From assembly GCA_001931905.2 (NCBI GenBank), contig MSJI02000599.1:1-59035 (forward strand): 59,035 nt of DNA, written 5' to 3'. Below the pieces are notes generated by a model. That model had not been told where the DNA came from and did not search any database. It saw only the letters and a program-made list of their open reading frames with translations. Every line of letters starts with the position of its first letter. Position 1 is the first letter of the stretch. The position numbers were made by a program, and so were the translations under genes. Shown here piece by piece: positions 30,354-41,227 of this stretch. The DNA is from Cladosporium sp. IMV 00045. Its lineage: Eukaryota; Ascomycota; Dothideomycetes; Cladosporiales; Cladosporiaceae.

Positions 30354-31689
30354 TCAGGGTGTGCTTTGTCTTTGTTTTTTCGGCAAAGTATTAGTAGTTC
30401 GTTCTGATTTAGCGTCGGGACTGGTCTTATCAGACTCGAAGAGCGAGAATGCCGTCAGCACAAGCATCAACCATGGGATGATCTGGCCAAATGACCACGT
30501 CATTTCCCCTTGTCGCACTTCGAAATGAACTTGTGCTCGAGGCTCAAAGATGTTGACAACACCCCATGGCACAGTGAGGCACATAAAGATGATAGTTGCC
30601 ATAAAAGACTCGGCAAGCTCCATGTATACAACGAAGACGATGTAGCAGAAAACCATCAGCTTGTATGCAGGCCAAGTAACCCATCTGGATAGGCCGAAGC
30701 TATTGTTATTTGCTAGTAATCGAAGTGAGCGCTCTATTGCTGCTTCCGGCTTTGCACGCAGCCATTTGCGGCTCCAATTCCTGGTTTGTGTGAAGAGTTG
30801 ACTTATTTTCCAAACGTACGCGCCAAACAGCATTGCGCAGGAGATCACCCAGTTGGGCTCGATTCCGCGATACTCATCAGTTTCGCGATTCACCTCGTTC
30901 AAGCTAAAGGACCCGACCGTCACGTAGTGTGTCTGGAAGTCGTCGTGTGGTTTCCACAAATACTTGACCGGAACCGATGGTGACATATCCGAGCCAGAGT
31001 AATAGGACCTATGAGAGGGCCACAGAGCAGCCGAGAGCAAAAACAATAGGGCCAGCATAGCTGCAATCCGGAAGTTACGAAGTCGATGGTTCTTATTTAA
31101 CTTGTCTCTCAGCAATTTGAGGGAGGCGATGTGCACAGAAGAGCTGAGCCAGGCCAGGTACACGATGACATTCCAGTGATATATTGACAGGTTGGTGTTG
31201 AGCATCTCGCAGTAACCTGCGATCAGGATTGCGAAGCCTGTTACGATTTGCTAGTCACTGAAACACAGTGTAATTTTCTCCATGTTCTCTCGCCAATTCG
31301 AGGTTTCGTTCCGACTGTTAGCGCAGAATACTCGTCGGTCGGCTCGTTTCAAAAAGTGGCTGGGAAGGAACCCACCGAAGTAGGCGACGAGTGCAAGTAA
31401 GAACAACAGAGCAGGCTGAAAACAGGAAGGCTGATACTATCTGCTCCTGTCAGCACCGTTCAATGAATACTTCGCAGGAGATGTATACTCCAATGCCCGC
31501 AATGTCAGGATTATCATGCAGAGGAAGCCCCATAAGTAGATCGACGTTGCTGCAATCCAAAGGTGCTTCTAATGTCAAGTTGGCGACTGCATGAGAACCC
31601 CTAGAGTTTGTCCAGATGGCGAGCGCCGCGGAAATGGTGCTAGTGGCTTCCTCGTTCAGCACCCACAAAGTTCTGGTAAAGCTGCGCAT
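30354..31689 (-). CDS. Fungal multipass membrane protein of unknown function
   Basis: Exons 31471-31689, 31332-31415 and 30354-31250 are in phase and give about 399 residues. The N-terminus has CSNVDLLMGL and NPDIAGIGVYIS, followed by a membrane segment ALLFLLALVAYFGG. The third exon opens QIVTGFAILIAGYC and has YHWNVIVYLAWLSSSVH, a combination I associate with a large fungal family of unknown role. At least five more hydrophobic segments follow. The start is the first ATG of the open frame (MRSFTRTLW); an upstream exon is possible. The TGA at 30354 may be bypassed by splicing to the next segment. The second intron (81 nt) is less certain than the first (55 nt). Confidence 0.65.
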
Positions 31690-33213
31690 TGCTTCTGAGT
31701 GAAAAATGTGAACTGGTTCAATGAAGTCGATCAGCAATCGGCCTGTTTTACACCAGAGTTGTGGCAGTGGTGTATAGAGGTGTGACAAACAATGTTATGC
31801 AAGGCTCGGCTGCCGCCCGATGGAGAGGAGAGAAAGGTCCAGCATCCAAAAAAGCCAGTAATTGAAATGTACGTATGCTTCGGAGGCACCGGATCAGTAG
31901 AGTATGATCGGATTCAAGAATAGCTAGGTCGCTACGTACTCTGGGTGCATAGCCCAACAGTCTACAGAAGTAGACCGCTCACGACGGCGAACAGACCATC
32001 AAAGCAGGCTGTGCTGCTGTGTAACCGAGAAAGTTGCCTTGACATGCAAGCCAGCTGATGTGATGCACATGCGTTCATGTATTGTATTGCAGCATCCAGT
32101 GCCAGGCGTGACGATCAGGCTGAAGCTGAACGCTCGACAGATCAAGTGGCATAGCCGGGGGGATTTGCCTACCTCGTGCCGCAGCGATGCAAGAATATCA
32201 AAGTGCCGTATTGAATGCACCCAAAAAGGTCACATCTTATCAAAGTCGCAGCATGCTTGCCTGGTGGCGCGTAAAGCTTCGCAAGGCTGGGTCGTAAAGG
32301 TACAAATATATAGGTACTTGAGGCATAGAACAGCCGCAATGTGTGCAAAGCATCGCAGCTGGATGGAAGTTGGAAATCCTCGCCCTCATCAGCGCAGATT
32401 TTGGCGCTATCGGATCTCTGGAGGAAGCCTCAGAGGCTTGGGCCTGACGTGCATCCCACAGTCCATTGAAGCTCTTGGCTCAGAATTGCTGCACTGATTC
32501 CTTAGCTCTGCCTACATGTACCTTAGTTGAACGCACGAACTGTACCTGTGGCACGCAGCTCGGCCGATGTGATTAAGGGTATTCCGCCTCACATGGCTCC
32601 AGAACGCTGGCTTGGTTGCTTCGTCTCTGCATTCATGCATGCGAGGCAGCTAGGAGTTGGAGATCAATTTCGAGACTTACATTGACATAGGGGCACCTCG
32701 TGTGCTTTGTCATTCGAAACCCCTGAAGCCGGTCCAATCGTATTGTGATGGGTTGATATCCAAAGCTGTCGCTTGTTGCATGGGATTTTGTCCTTTTTTT
32801 CGGCACAAGCTTACAACCTTGTAATCTGCTATGTTGTTAAAGCGAAGACGTCCAAATCACAAAGGGCTTGTGGTTGTGAATTCCTGATCGTGGCTTTTGA
32901 TAAGGGTCAATACTGCTCCAGCCGTGTGCTTCCACTGCTACTGCAACCCAATGGTCGCGAAGCTCGAGTGCTCATCAGATGAAAGAAATTCGCCTATTTC
33001 CATCTGTGGATGGTTGACAGAAACACGACAGCCTCGGCTTCTCCACACCTTCCCCGTCTCTCCACCCTTCGGTGGTCGCTTCCCATCGGTTTATGTCGCA
33101 TTGGGAATTGCAAGACATCGGCTTAAGTATCTTAAGGCAATCCGGCCTTCATATAGCGCAAACATCTCGCCTCCAGTGGTAGAGATGTAGGTCCCAAACA
33201 GCTCCCGGCCGCA
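31690..33213. other. Gene-poor spacer, promoter side of MCC alpha
   Basis: 1.5 kb without a supported gene. ORFs such as 32039-32497 show neither domains nor coding-like composition. Confidence 0.5.
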
Positions 33214-35364
33214 ATGTCCACACCCTCCAAACTTCGCGCCCTTCGTGGCACCACAGCCGCTCTCCATCCCAAACGAAATATCAGGTACAGCAGTTCCAGC
33301 ACAGCTCCAACAACAGCAACCGAACCCTTGAGATCCATCTTGATCGCAAACCGCGGCGAGATCGCTCTGCGTGTCAATCGCACGGCGTCTCAGACTGGCA
33401 TCCGTACTACCACTCTCTACACCGACCCCGACAGGCTTTCACAACACGCTCTCTCGTCTCCCTTCGCTATCAACCTCGGCAGTACCGACCAGTACCTCAA
33501 TGGCCAGCGAATCATCCAGCTAGCGAAAGAGAACGGCTGCGAGGCCATCCACCCTGGCTATGGATTCCTCAGTGAGAATGCCGACTTTGCAAAAGCATGT
33601 GTCGAAGCCGGTGTGAAATTTATTGGCCCGCCATGGAAGGCGATCGAGGACATGGGAGACAAGAGCCGAAGCAAAGAGATCATGATTGCTGCTGGTGTGC
33701 CGTGTATTCCTGGATATCATGGAAAGGAACAGGATCCTAAGGTACTTGCGGAGAAGGCTCAAGAAATTGGATATCCTGTGCTTCTGAAAGCTGTCAAGGG
33801 AGGTGGAGGCAAGGGCATGAGGATAGCCCAGTCGGCCGACGAGTTTGCACAGCAATTAGGGAGCGCGAAGAGCGAGGCGAGAAGCTCGTTCGGAGACGAT
33901 GTCATGCTTGTGGAGAAGTACATCATGACGCCTCGGCATATCGAGGTTCAAGTGTTTGCGGATCAACATGGAAACTGCGTTGCTCTCGGAGAGCGAGACT
34001 GCAGTGTTCAGAGACGTCACCAAAAGATTCTTGAGGAGTCTCCTGCGCCCAATCTCGACGAAGCTGTGAGGCAAGATATCTGGGACAAGGCAAGAAAAGC
34101 GGCTTTGGCAGTTGGGTACGAGGGTGCCGGCACCGTGGAGTTCATTTTCGACAATGATTCTGGAGAGTTCTTCTTCATGGAGATGAACACACGCCTACAA
34201 GTCGAGCACCCGGTCACCGAGATGGTCACGGGCGAGGACTTGGTCAGGTGGCAGATCATCGTGGCAGAAGGAGGAAAGCTTCCTCTTACCCAAGATGAAG
34301 TTGAGGCTCGCATCAAGAGCAGAGGCCACGCCATCGAGGCGAGAATCTACGCCGAGGATCCCGACATGAATTTCATGCCTTCAACGGGCAAGCTGCTGCA
34401 CCTACGAACACCGGCTCTGACGGAGAGCGTGCGCATCGATGCTGGTTTCGTGGAGGGTGATGAGGTCTCAAGCCACTACGATCCCATGATCGCGAAGCTC
34501 ATCGTCAGCGGATCGGATAGGAAGAGCGCCTTGCAGAAATTGTTGGCTGCTCTGGAAGCCTACGAAATCGCCGGTCCCACGACCAACATCGAGTTCCTCA
34601 AGCGATGCTCTCAAAGTCCGGCCTTCGTAGCCGGCGAAGTAGAAACAGGCTACATCCAAAAGCACCACGACGAACTCTTCGTCAAACACCCAATCCCCGA
34701 CGAAGTATGGGCACAAGCAGCCATAGGTCTCTACGAAGCCGAACTACTCTCCCACGACGAATCCTCACCCCACCGACCCATCCAACCCATCGGCTTCAAC
34801 ACCACCCCCCAACCGCGCGCCTTCAACCTCATCCCCTCCTCAACCGAACCAAACGCCAAACCCCCCACCCCAACCCACGTCCAAGTAACCAAAACCAGCC
34901 TCAACACCTTCAGCGTCAACATCAACAACTCCTCCCCTACCGACATAATCTCAACCTACCACCCCACCACCCGCACCCTCACCTCTTTCTTCCCGCACAC
35001 CCGCGCCGCCACAACCCTGATCCGCGACCCCTCCTCCCCAAACCTCACCCTCTTCCAGCACGGCCTGCAATACACCCTGCAACTCGCCCCGCCCGCCTGG
35101 CACGCCAAAGCGCTCGGCACCAAAGCGGCGGCGAATTCCGTGCGCGCTCCCATGCCGTGCAAAGTGCTGCGCGTGGAAGTCAAGGCTGGCGAGGAAGTGG
35201 TGAAGAATCAACCTTTGGTTGTCATTGAGAGTATGAAAATGGAGACGGTCATTAGGAGTCCGGTCGATGGGAGGGTTGGCAGGGTGGTGCATGGGGCGGG
35301 GGAGATGTGTAAGGCGGGCACGGCGTTGGTGGAGTTTGAGGGGGAGGGGGAAGGGGAGGCGTGA
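33214..35364 (+). CDS. mccA: 3-methylcrotonyl-CoA carboxylase alpha (biotin) subunit, mitochondrial
   Basis: A 716-residue intronless protein. It carboxylates methylcrotonyl-CoA in leucine breakdown together with the beta subunit. Residues 1-38 look like a mitochondrial presequence. The biotin carboxylase part starts ILIANRGEIALRV (about 42); further signs are HPGYGFLSENADFA, the ATP-grasp loop GGGGKGMR (about 196-203), and EMNTRLQVEHPVTE. A Pro/Thr-rich middle follows, then the biotinyl domain with ESMKMETV, where Lys 675 should carry biotin. MCC alpha is chosen over propionyl- or acetyl-CoA carboxylase by length and by the absence of a carboxyltransferase domain. The beta subunit and isovaleryl-CoA dehydrogenase genes, often adjacent in Aspergillus, are not in this window. 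Confidence 0.92.
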   Translation: MSTPSKLRALRGTTAALHPKRNIRYSSSSTAPTTATEPLRSILIANRGEIALRVNRTASQTGIRTTTLYTDPDRLSQHALSSPFAINLGSTDQYLNGQRIIQLAKENGCEAIHPGYGFLSENADFAKACVEAGVKFIGPPWKAIEDMGDKSRSKEIMIAAGVPCIPGYHGKEQDPKVLAEKAQEIGYPVLLKAVKGGGGKGMRIAQSADEFAQQLGSAKSEARSSFGDDVMLVEKYIMTPRHIEVQVFADQHGNCVALGERDCSVQRRHQKILEESPAPNLDEAVRQDIWDKARKAALAVGYEGAGTVEFIFDNDSGEFFFMEMNTRLQVEHPVTEMVTGEDLVRWQIIVAEGGKLPLTQDEVEARIKSRGHAIEARIYAEDPDMNFMPSTGKLLHLRTPALTESVRIDAGFVEGDEVSSHYDPMIAKLIVSGSDRKSALQKLLAALEAYEIAGPTTNIEFLKRCSQSPAFVAGEVETGYIQKHHDELFVKHPIPDEVWAQAAIGLYEAELLSHDESSPHRPIQPIGFNTTPQPRAFNLIPSSTEPNAKPPTPTHVQVTKTSLNTFSVNINNSSPTDIISTYHPTTRTLTSFFPHTRAATTLIRDPSSPNLTLFQHGLQYTLQLAPPAWHAKALGTKAAANSVRAPMPCKVLRVEVKAGEEVVKNQPLVVIESMKMETVIRSPVDGRVGRVVHGAGEMCKAGTALVEFEGEGEGEA

Positions 35365-38300
35365 TTTGGTGATGGATGGGTGGGTTTGGGGGTTTTGGGT
35401 TTTTCTTTTTTGATAGTTCGATTAGACGTATGCGAGGTTCCAGTCCTGGTTCATATCATGTTCGTGTTTCGGACCGCTGTGGTATCGATCGTCCTTGAAC
35501 CTCAAGACAGGGCCTAGCTGCTGTCACAGGAGTCGACTCCGAGCGGCATCGGACACCCTGAGTGTATCATCTCACAACGCACCGCAAGACTCATGACATG
35601 TGGTCAAAACCCATCACGCCCTGCCAGGCCTGCTCGCTATCTCTCTCGAAGATCCCGCCAAGCAAGAGACGCATCACCATCTTTAGGCACCCAAAACATC
35701 ACACCTCATGCGCTGCTGCTGATAACACTCGACGCTTTCTCTTTCCAGCGTGGCGTGGGTTCCCACGCGCCAGAGGAAAGGCGTACGCAAGCAACAACAT
35801 CGAACACCGCACCGGAAGATCCGCGAACGTCGTGTCTCGCAGAATAGCGTGCCTGGCGTGCATGCCAATTTTTGATCGTCCTCCCGGGGGCGACGTAAGC
35901 GTTAAGAGTCTGGGGTTAGGGAGGAGTATCGTCACCGAGTATTGGGTTTTTCTGCTATGGCGTTTGAACTCCCACACTTGCATTGTTGTTTTCCACTATA
36001 CGCATAGGCGAGGTCCTCACCGCTCGTCTGGAAACAAGGAAACTGTCAAGCACTGCACGGATGGTTAGAGTTGTGTAAAGCTTGGCTTTTTTGCGCGAAG
36101 GAGGAATATTGATTGACTTCAACGATGTGATGGAACTTTACTCTTGGTTGCGATAACTCGTCGTGCGCGGGCCATTGCGCATGCCAGTGAATTTGATGGC
36201 GTGAGATTTTTGCTTGTATTGTGATAGGGAAGCATGATTGCGCAGAATGATGAATTTCTTGGTGGATCCGCTCCCCTAGGCAAGTAGGCGTGGAACACGC
36301 AGGTAGATGTTTTGCCAATGCTAGAGAGCTATGTTACGGGTTGTGGTCTTTGGGAGAACGTATGCTTGTGGATTGGTACGCGTAGGATTATCTGTTCGAT
36401 TTCTATGGGACCTGGACATGAACATGTGGAGATTGCCAACATGATGTATCCCCGCATACACAAGACGTGGTCAAAGAGTCGTGTTGAATCATGAAAGCAG
36501 TAGTAGCAAGGTAGGGCAGGTAGTCAGTATCCCTGAACGAGCCAATCCCGACCAGAGGCTTCGGCAACTGCTAAGCAAGCGAAAGCACCACAGGCATCAC
36601 TTTCTCCCCCTGCTCTACTGGCTTGTGCATATGACAGCATTACCTACTCCCCGGGAACCATACGCAGCCGCATCCGGGCTCTGCTACATTCCCTCCTGTG
36701 CTCCTCCTCACCCCCAAATTCCCCAGATCTGGCGCCGGGGATGTTGGAGTCGAGTGAGGGACATTTGGGCCGCCAAGTGCACGGCGTGAGACAAGGCTGG
36801 GCTGGGCGAGCATTGGCCGGGAACTGGGGGGTGAGGGCAAAGAAAGGGAGTTTTGCGCTCGTTACGCTTGTATGACTGTCTTGAGGAGATGCGAGGATTG
36901 CAGAGAGGCTGTGCTGGTGACAGGATAGGATCAAAAAATCAAGGCAATTTTCGTGGGGCCACATGGGGCACAATCAGTTGGATGAGATGTGATGTGTTTG
37001 GCCGGGGGTAGAGAAAGAAGTCGTTCTTGTGTCACGTATGATTGGATGGCAAGATGTCATTGCGTAGTTGTGAGCACGATCAATCGACGCGGAAATTCGT
37101 CCGATTAATAACAGAGAGGTCAGAGGAAATCATGCGGAGCCATCGCGAAATCGCCAATCGGCCAGCGGAGGATTGGGGGCGGGCGAGCAGCGATTGGGAT
37201 GATGCAGTTGGCGCTTGCTCGAGCGCGCGGGCATCCTCTCGCGCTCTCACTCTCTTTCGTTGGGGCCGGTGGCCAGTCGAGCGGGCAGCGATGCCGAGGA
37301 CATGCGCAATTCTGATGAGTATCCCATTAGTTGATTAGTCCCAGTGGTTGGCGGTAGTCCCTTTCCCTCTCGCGCCCCGGTCCTGGTGCAGCGAAAGGCA
37401 ATTGTCCCTGTTGTGTGTGGTTTTGTAAAGAAAGTCTTTTGCAACGAATCTACCCTTTCCCTGTGCACACGGCAAATCGGCCTCCGCTCTGGTTGTCTGT
37501 CCACCCTCCGTCTACTCTACTGTGCTCGTCTGTCTTCTCATCTGCCTTTCTTCTCTGCTACGACTGCTGCTCCTTTCCCGCACCGCGTCTCTTTCAAGAC
37601 CATACAAGACTGAGATCCTCCCTGGCCTGCGCAATAAGTTAGCCTCCTCCACTACCACTTTACTACGACTACCACCACCAAGAATCCCAGTCGCTCAACA
37701 CCACCAAGAACAGCGATCTTCTGCAAGTATCCACTCACTCGCACGCAAGCAAGCCGCCAGTCAGTGCAAGCCTCCAACCTCTTGGCCGTGATCGCTGGCC
37801 TGCATCATCTTGCTTGCACTCCTTCCACACAACGCCCTTGCCCTCGTGTCTGGTGCGCCGACTTTAACCAGCACCACCCTCCGCCGGGCATCGCTATTGC
37901 AGTACCACTATCTCTGCAATACATATTCGGCCCTTCACCTTTATACACTTTCTACACCAGGCAATCCGGTCCCCATTTCCTCTCTTCTTCCACATACGCT
38001 TTAGAAGAACTCACTGGAGGCCCTTTTACCAATCAACCCCGCTGCCTATCACGCCACGCGATAAGGCACGCCGACGCTAACTCAAGCGCACACATTCTTC
38101 TTTGACTTGCACGGCCGAAGCCTACCTACCTACAAGGGCAAGTCAAGTAACAACTTCGCAGTACTCTCGTACCGAGTGCTACCTTGTCGCTTGTCACATC
38201 GCCCGCAAAGGGCGGCACACTTCGCGACTGCGCTACTGCTCAGGTGGCGCCTTCTGGAAGCCTTCTGCGCAATCCAAACCCGGCCCTATCAAGCGAAGCG

Positions 38301-38633
38301 CGGCAAGGAATACGCCGCTTTCTGTTACCCTCTTTCTCCTCCCACCTCTCACCCTGGGTGTGCTAGAGCGCACTTCCAGCCGCAGGTGACGTTGGCGTCC
38401 TGCGAGCCAAATCCCGATCCCTCCTCCCCGTCCACCTCGGTGCGACTCTGGTCCATACCTGCGGGCGCAACCTCACACCACAGCTGCCAGTAATTCCCGC
38501 AGTGACACGATCGCATAGCATCCGTCCGTCTGGATTTTTACTAGACTGAATCAATTCAGAGCATCATCTCTGTCTTGTAGCGCGCAAGCGCACGATTAGC
38601 AAATCACGTCTACCTCACCACAAAAACGTCACA
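35365..38633. other. 3.3-kb gene-free region upstream of the SAT4-like kinase
   Basis: No ORF here has domain features. From about 37480 to 38630 the plus strand is rich in C and T with many short ATG-led ORFs, as in long 5' leaders of fungal regulatory genes. The part from 36600 to 37340 is more mixed. Confidence 0.5.
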
Positions 38634-40499
38634 ATGCCGGCAATCTTGCAACGCGCCAGCACTGGCTTTGGGCACAGAGGCGACCAGCCTCGGCCAGAAC
38701 TGGAAAAGGCAAGCCCAAAGAATCGCCTGAGTTTTATTAGTAAAAGATTCGGCAAGCATCGCAAGGGCGGCGACAGCGACGAATCGCAAACAAGTTCGGC
38801 TTCAAGCACCATCAATGACCACGATCAGTCTCGGAATACACCATCCTCCAGCACCAGCACCGCCGACCAGAACCCACCTAGGAGCACGCCTGCGAAGAGA
38901 GCCACGGATCCCCCTGTATCACCCTCGAAGCCACCAAAGCCCTCAAAGGACATTCCCAGGAAACCTTTACCAGGAGCGACTGGATACTTCGACAATGCGC
39001 AAACTTCCCAACAACAGAAAGGCTCTCAAAATGCCATCCCTACTGCACAAAAGAGTGCAATGCGCCGAAGCGACTCGAACGCAAACAACACCGACGGCGC
39101 GCATGATTCTGGAATGTCAGGCATGTCCAGCGTAGAGCGAGTCGCTACCAACGGCTCTGCACACACAGCCCAAACGACAGCATCGCGAGCCGGCTCGACA
39201 GCCCGGATACGATTCGTGGACGAACACGGAAACGAAGCCGACGGAGAGTTCAGGCCTCGCGCTAGAAGAAACAGCTCTACAGGCACTCGAGGCAGACGAT
39301 CTAGTATTTACTTCCGAGAGACTGAGGGTGGCGACTACGCAGAAGGTGTGGATGCTGGTGTGGGTTCAAAAGCCCGACGACTCTCCGTGCAAATTCCAGA
39401 CCAGCTCTACGTGGACGAATGTCGACTGGAAGAGCACTTTAACACTCTTTCGCGTATGAACAAGAAGAAGATTGGCGAGGGTGGTGCTGCTGAAGTCCAA
39501 GTCATGAAATCGAAAACGGCCGCGGAGGATAGTAAGATTTTCGCTGTCAAGGAATTCAGACCTTGGGACAGCGAAGAAGAAACCCAGCAAGACTACATCC
39601 GCAAGATCAAGTCCGAATACGCCATCTCGAAATCCTGCGATCATCCCAACATCGTCGGAACCTTCCATCTTTGCAAATCTGGCCAAACCTGGTTTCACGT
39701 CATGCAATTCTGCGACCTCGGCGATCTCAACGACCTGATTGTGAAGAGATACATGACTCCGGAACTCAAGGACTGCATGTTCAAGCAGTTAGTCCGTGGG
39801 GTTGACTACCTGCACTCCCGCGGTATTGCCCACCGCGATCTCAAGTCCGAGAACCTCCTCGTAACACACGATGGCTGCCTGAAAATTGCAGACTTCGGCA
39901 CGAGCGAAGTGTTCTGCGGTCTCCACCCCGGCGTCCGCAGCTGCCGTCGACCCAGCATCATCGACGAGGAAGAGCCAATCCGCCTCTGCAAGCCCGGCAT
40001 GGTCGGTTCAAAGCCCTACATGGCCCCCGAGATCATCTCCCGCCAACAAGACTACGACCCCCGCTGTGTCGACGTCTGGAGCTGCGCCATCGTCTACCTC
40101 TCCCTCCACTTCATCGGCACGCCGTGGGAATCCGCCTCACCGGACTGCAAATCCTACGCCTCCTTCAACGACAGCTGGTCAGAATGGCTCGCCGACCGCC
40201 CCGGCGACAAAGGGCGCATCAGCCCGGATGGTTCCTTGCCCAAAGTGGCCTTTTCCAAGAAATTCGCCATCGCCCCGCGCAACATGATCTTCGGCATGCT
40301 GCATCCGGACCCGGCGCGGCGGTGGAAGATCGGCGACGCGGTCGAGGTCGTCAGCGACCGCAACCCGGAGCTGGGCGGGCCCTGGCCCTGCTGCCAGCAG
40401 GCGGGCTACTCGGATGACATCAAGACGCGCGAGAAGAAGGTGCGCCACGACCACGTGCCGCCCGACAGGAAGAAGAAGAACGGCGACTTCAAGGGGTAG
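38634..40499 (+). CDS. SAT4/HAL4-like serine/threonine protein kinase
   Basis: A 621-residue intronless protein. The first 270 residues are Ser/Thr/Pro-rich and low complexity. The kinase domain (about 278-560) has IGEGGAAEV in the glycine loop, AVKEFR (the lysine), HRDLKSENLL (catalytic loop), IADFGTSEVF (DFG), GSKPYMAPEI and DVWSCAIVY. The order and the DFGTSEVF/GSxPYxAPE pairing match the fungal HAL/NPR group. Yeast Hal4/Sat4 and Hal5 stabilise potassium and nutrient transporters at the plasma membrane under salt stress. The C-terminus is basic (KKVRHDHVPPDRKKKN). A long gene-free leader region precedes it. Confidence 0.9.
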   Translation: MPAILQRASTGFGHRGDQPRPELEKASPKNRLSFISKRFGKHRKGGDSDESQTSSASSTINDHDQSRNTPSSSTSTADQNPPRSTPAKRATDPPVSPSKPPKPSKDIPRKPLPGATGYFDNAQTSQQQKGSQNAIPTAQKSAMRRSDSNANNTDGAHDSGMSGMSSVERVATNGSAHTAQTTASRAGSTARIRFVDEHGNEADGEFRPRARRNSSTGTRGRRSSIYFRETEGGDYAEGVDAGVGSKARRLSVQIPDQLYVDECRLEEHFNTLSRMNKKKIGEGGAAEVQVMKSKTAAEDSKIFAVKEFRPWDSEEETQQDYIRKIKSEYAISKSCDHPNIVGTFHLCKSGQTWFHVMQFCDLGDLNDLIVKRYMTPELKDCMFKQLVRGVDYLHSRGIAHRDLKSENLLVTHDGCLKIADFGTSEVFCGLHPGVRSCRRPSIIDEEEPIRLCKPGMVGSKPYMAPEIISRQQDYDPRCVDVWSCAIVYLSLHFIGTPWESASPDCKSYASFNDSWSEWLADRPGDKGRISPDGSLPKVAFSKKFAIAPRNMIFGMLHPDPARRWKIGDAVEVVSDRNPELGGPWPCCQQAGYSDDIKTREKKVRHDHVPPDRKKKNGDFKG

Positions 40500-41227
40500 A
40501 ACCCGGCTATTCGGGTCTTGGGGCGGTTGCGCCTGATGGTCGCGAACGCTGTCGCGTTTCTCCTCGCTGAGAAAGGGTTGATGTGATGCGACCACGCGAG
40601 TACTCGCGAAGTGCCGTTTTACCATTCTTCTTCCTCACATGTGCTTTTCCAGGCACGCGTGGTCTTTCTGTCTATCCCATCTTGCATTTTGGTGAAGCGG
40701 AGCCAGGCGTTCAAAAAAGGCAAAAAATGCGCTTCTGACGCTAATTTGATATCTTACCTTGTCAATATTCTACCCCTTTATTACTGGAAAATTTAGCGCT
40801 TGCATTGGGTTGCCTCGGGGTTTTTTCCTGGTTTTCTTTCTTCTTTTTACTTTGGGGTTGGGAAGTGCGCACACTAAAAGTCTTCAGAGCGGTCCGAACT
40901 TCAAGATCCTGCGAGATGAGCAGGTTCTTGGGAGATCTGGGATGGGTTAGATTAGCTTTAGCGTTATCATGAAGGAATGTTCAGGTTTACCTGCAAACAC
41001 ATATTTACGGTGGTTCATCTCTCTCACGCCGGTGTGGCAAAATGACCCTCTAAGACCAGGCCAAATGCTGGAATGTAAGGTGTAGAGTTTCGGAAGGACA
41101 TGCATGTATGCAGCGCATATGTACCACACTAAATCGACAATCCAGAAAAAAAAAATCGACCAAACATCTCTCCAAAATCACGCTAGCATGATACCTACAG
41201 CACGCCAACTCACGCAAGAGACTAATC
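40500..41227. other. Convergent spacer
   Basis: Lies between the kinase and the spermidine-synthase-like gene. T-rich stretches at 40790-40860 and an A9 run near 41145 may be 3' end signals. Confidence 0.5.

Noticed and set aside
32039..32497. 152-codon ORF upstream of MCC alpha
   Set aside because: No similarity to any family I know; more likely chance in spacer.
35562..36068. 168-codon ORF downstream of MCC alpha
   Set aside because: Composition is random-like, with no motif, signal peptide or membrane segment.
37042..38493. Chain of short plus-strand ORFs before the SAT4-like kinase as a separate gene
   Set aside because: They overlap in several frames, carry no motifs and look like a leader region.
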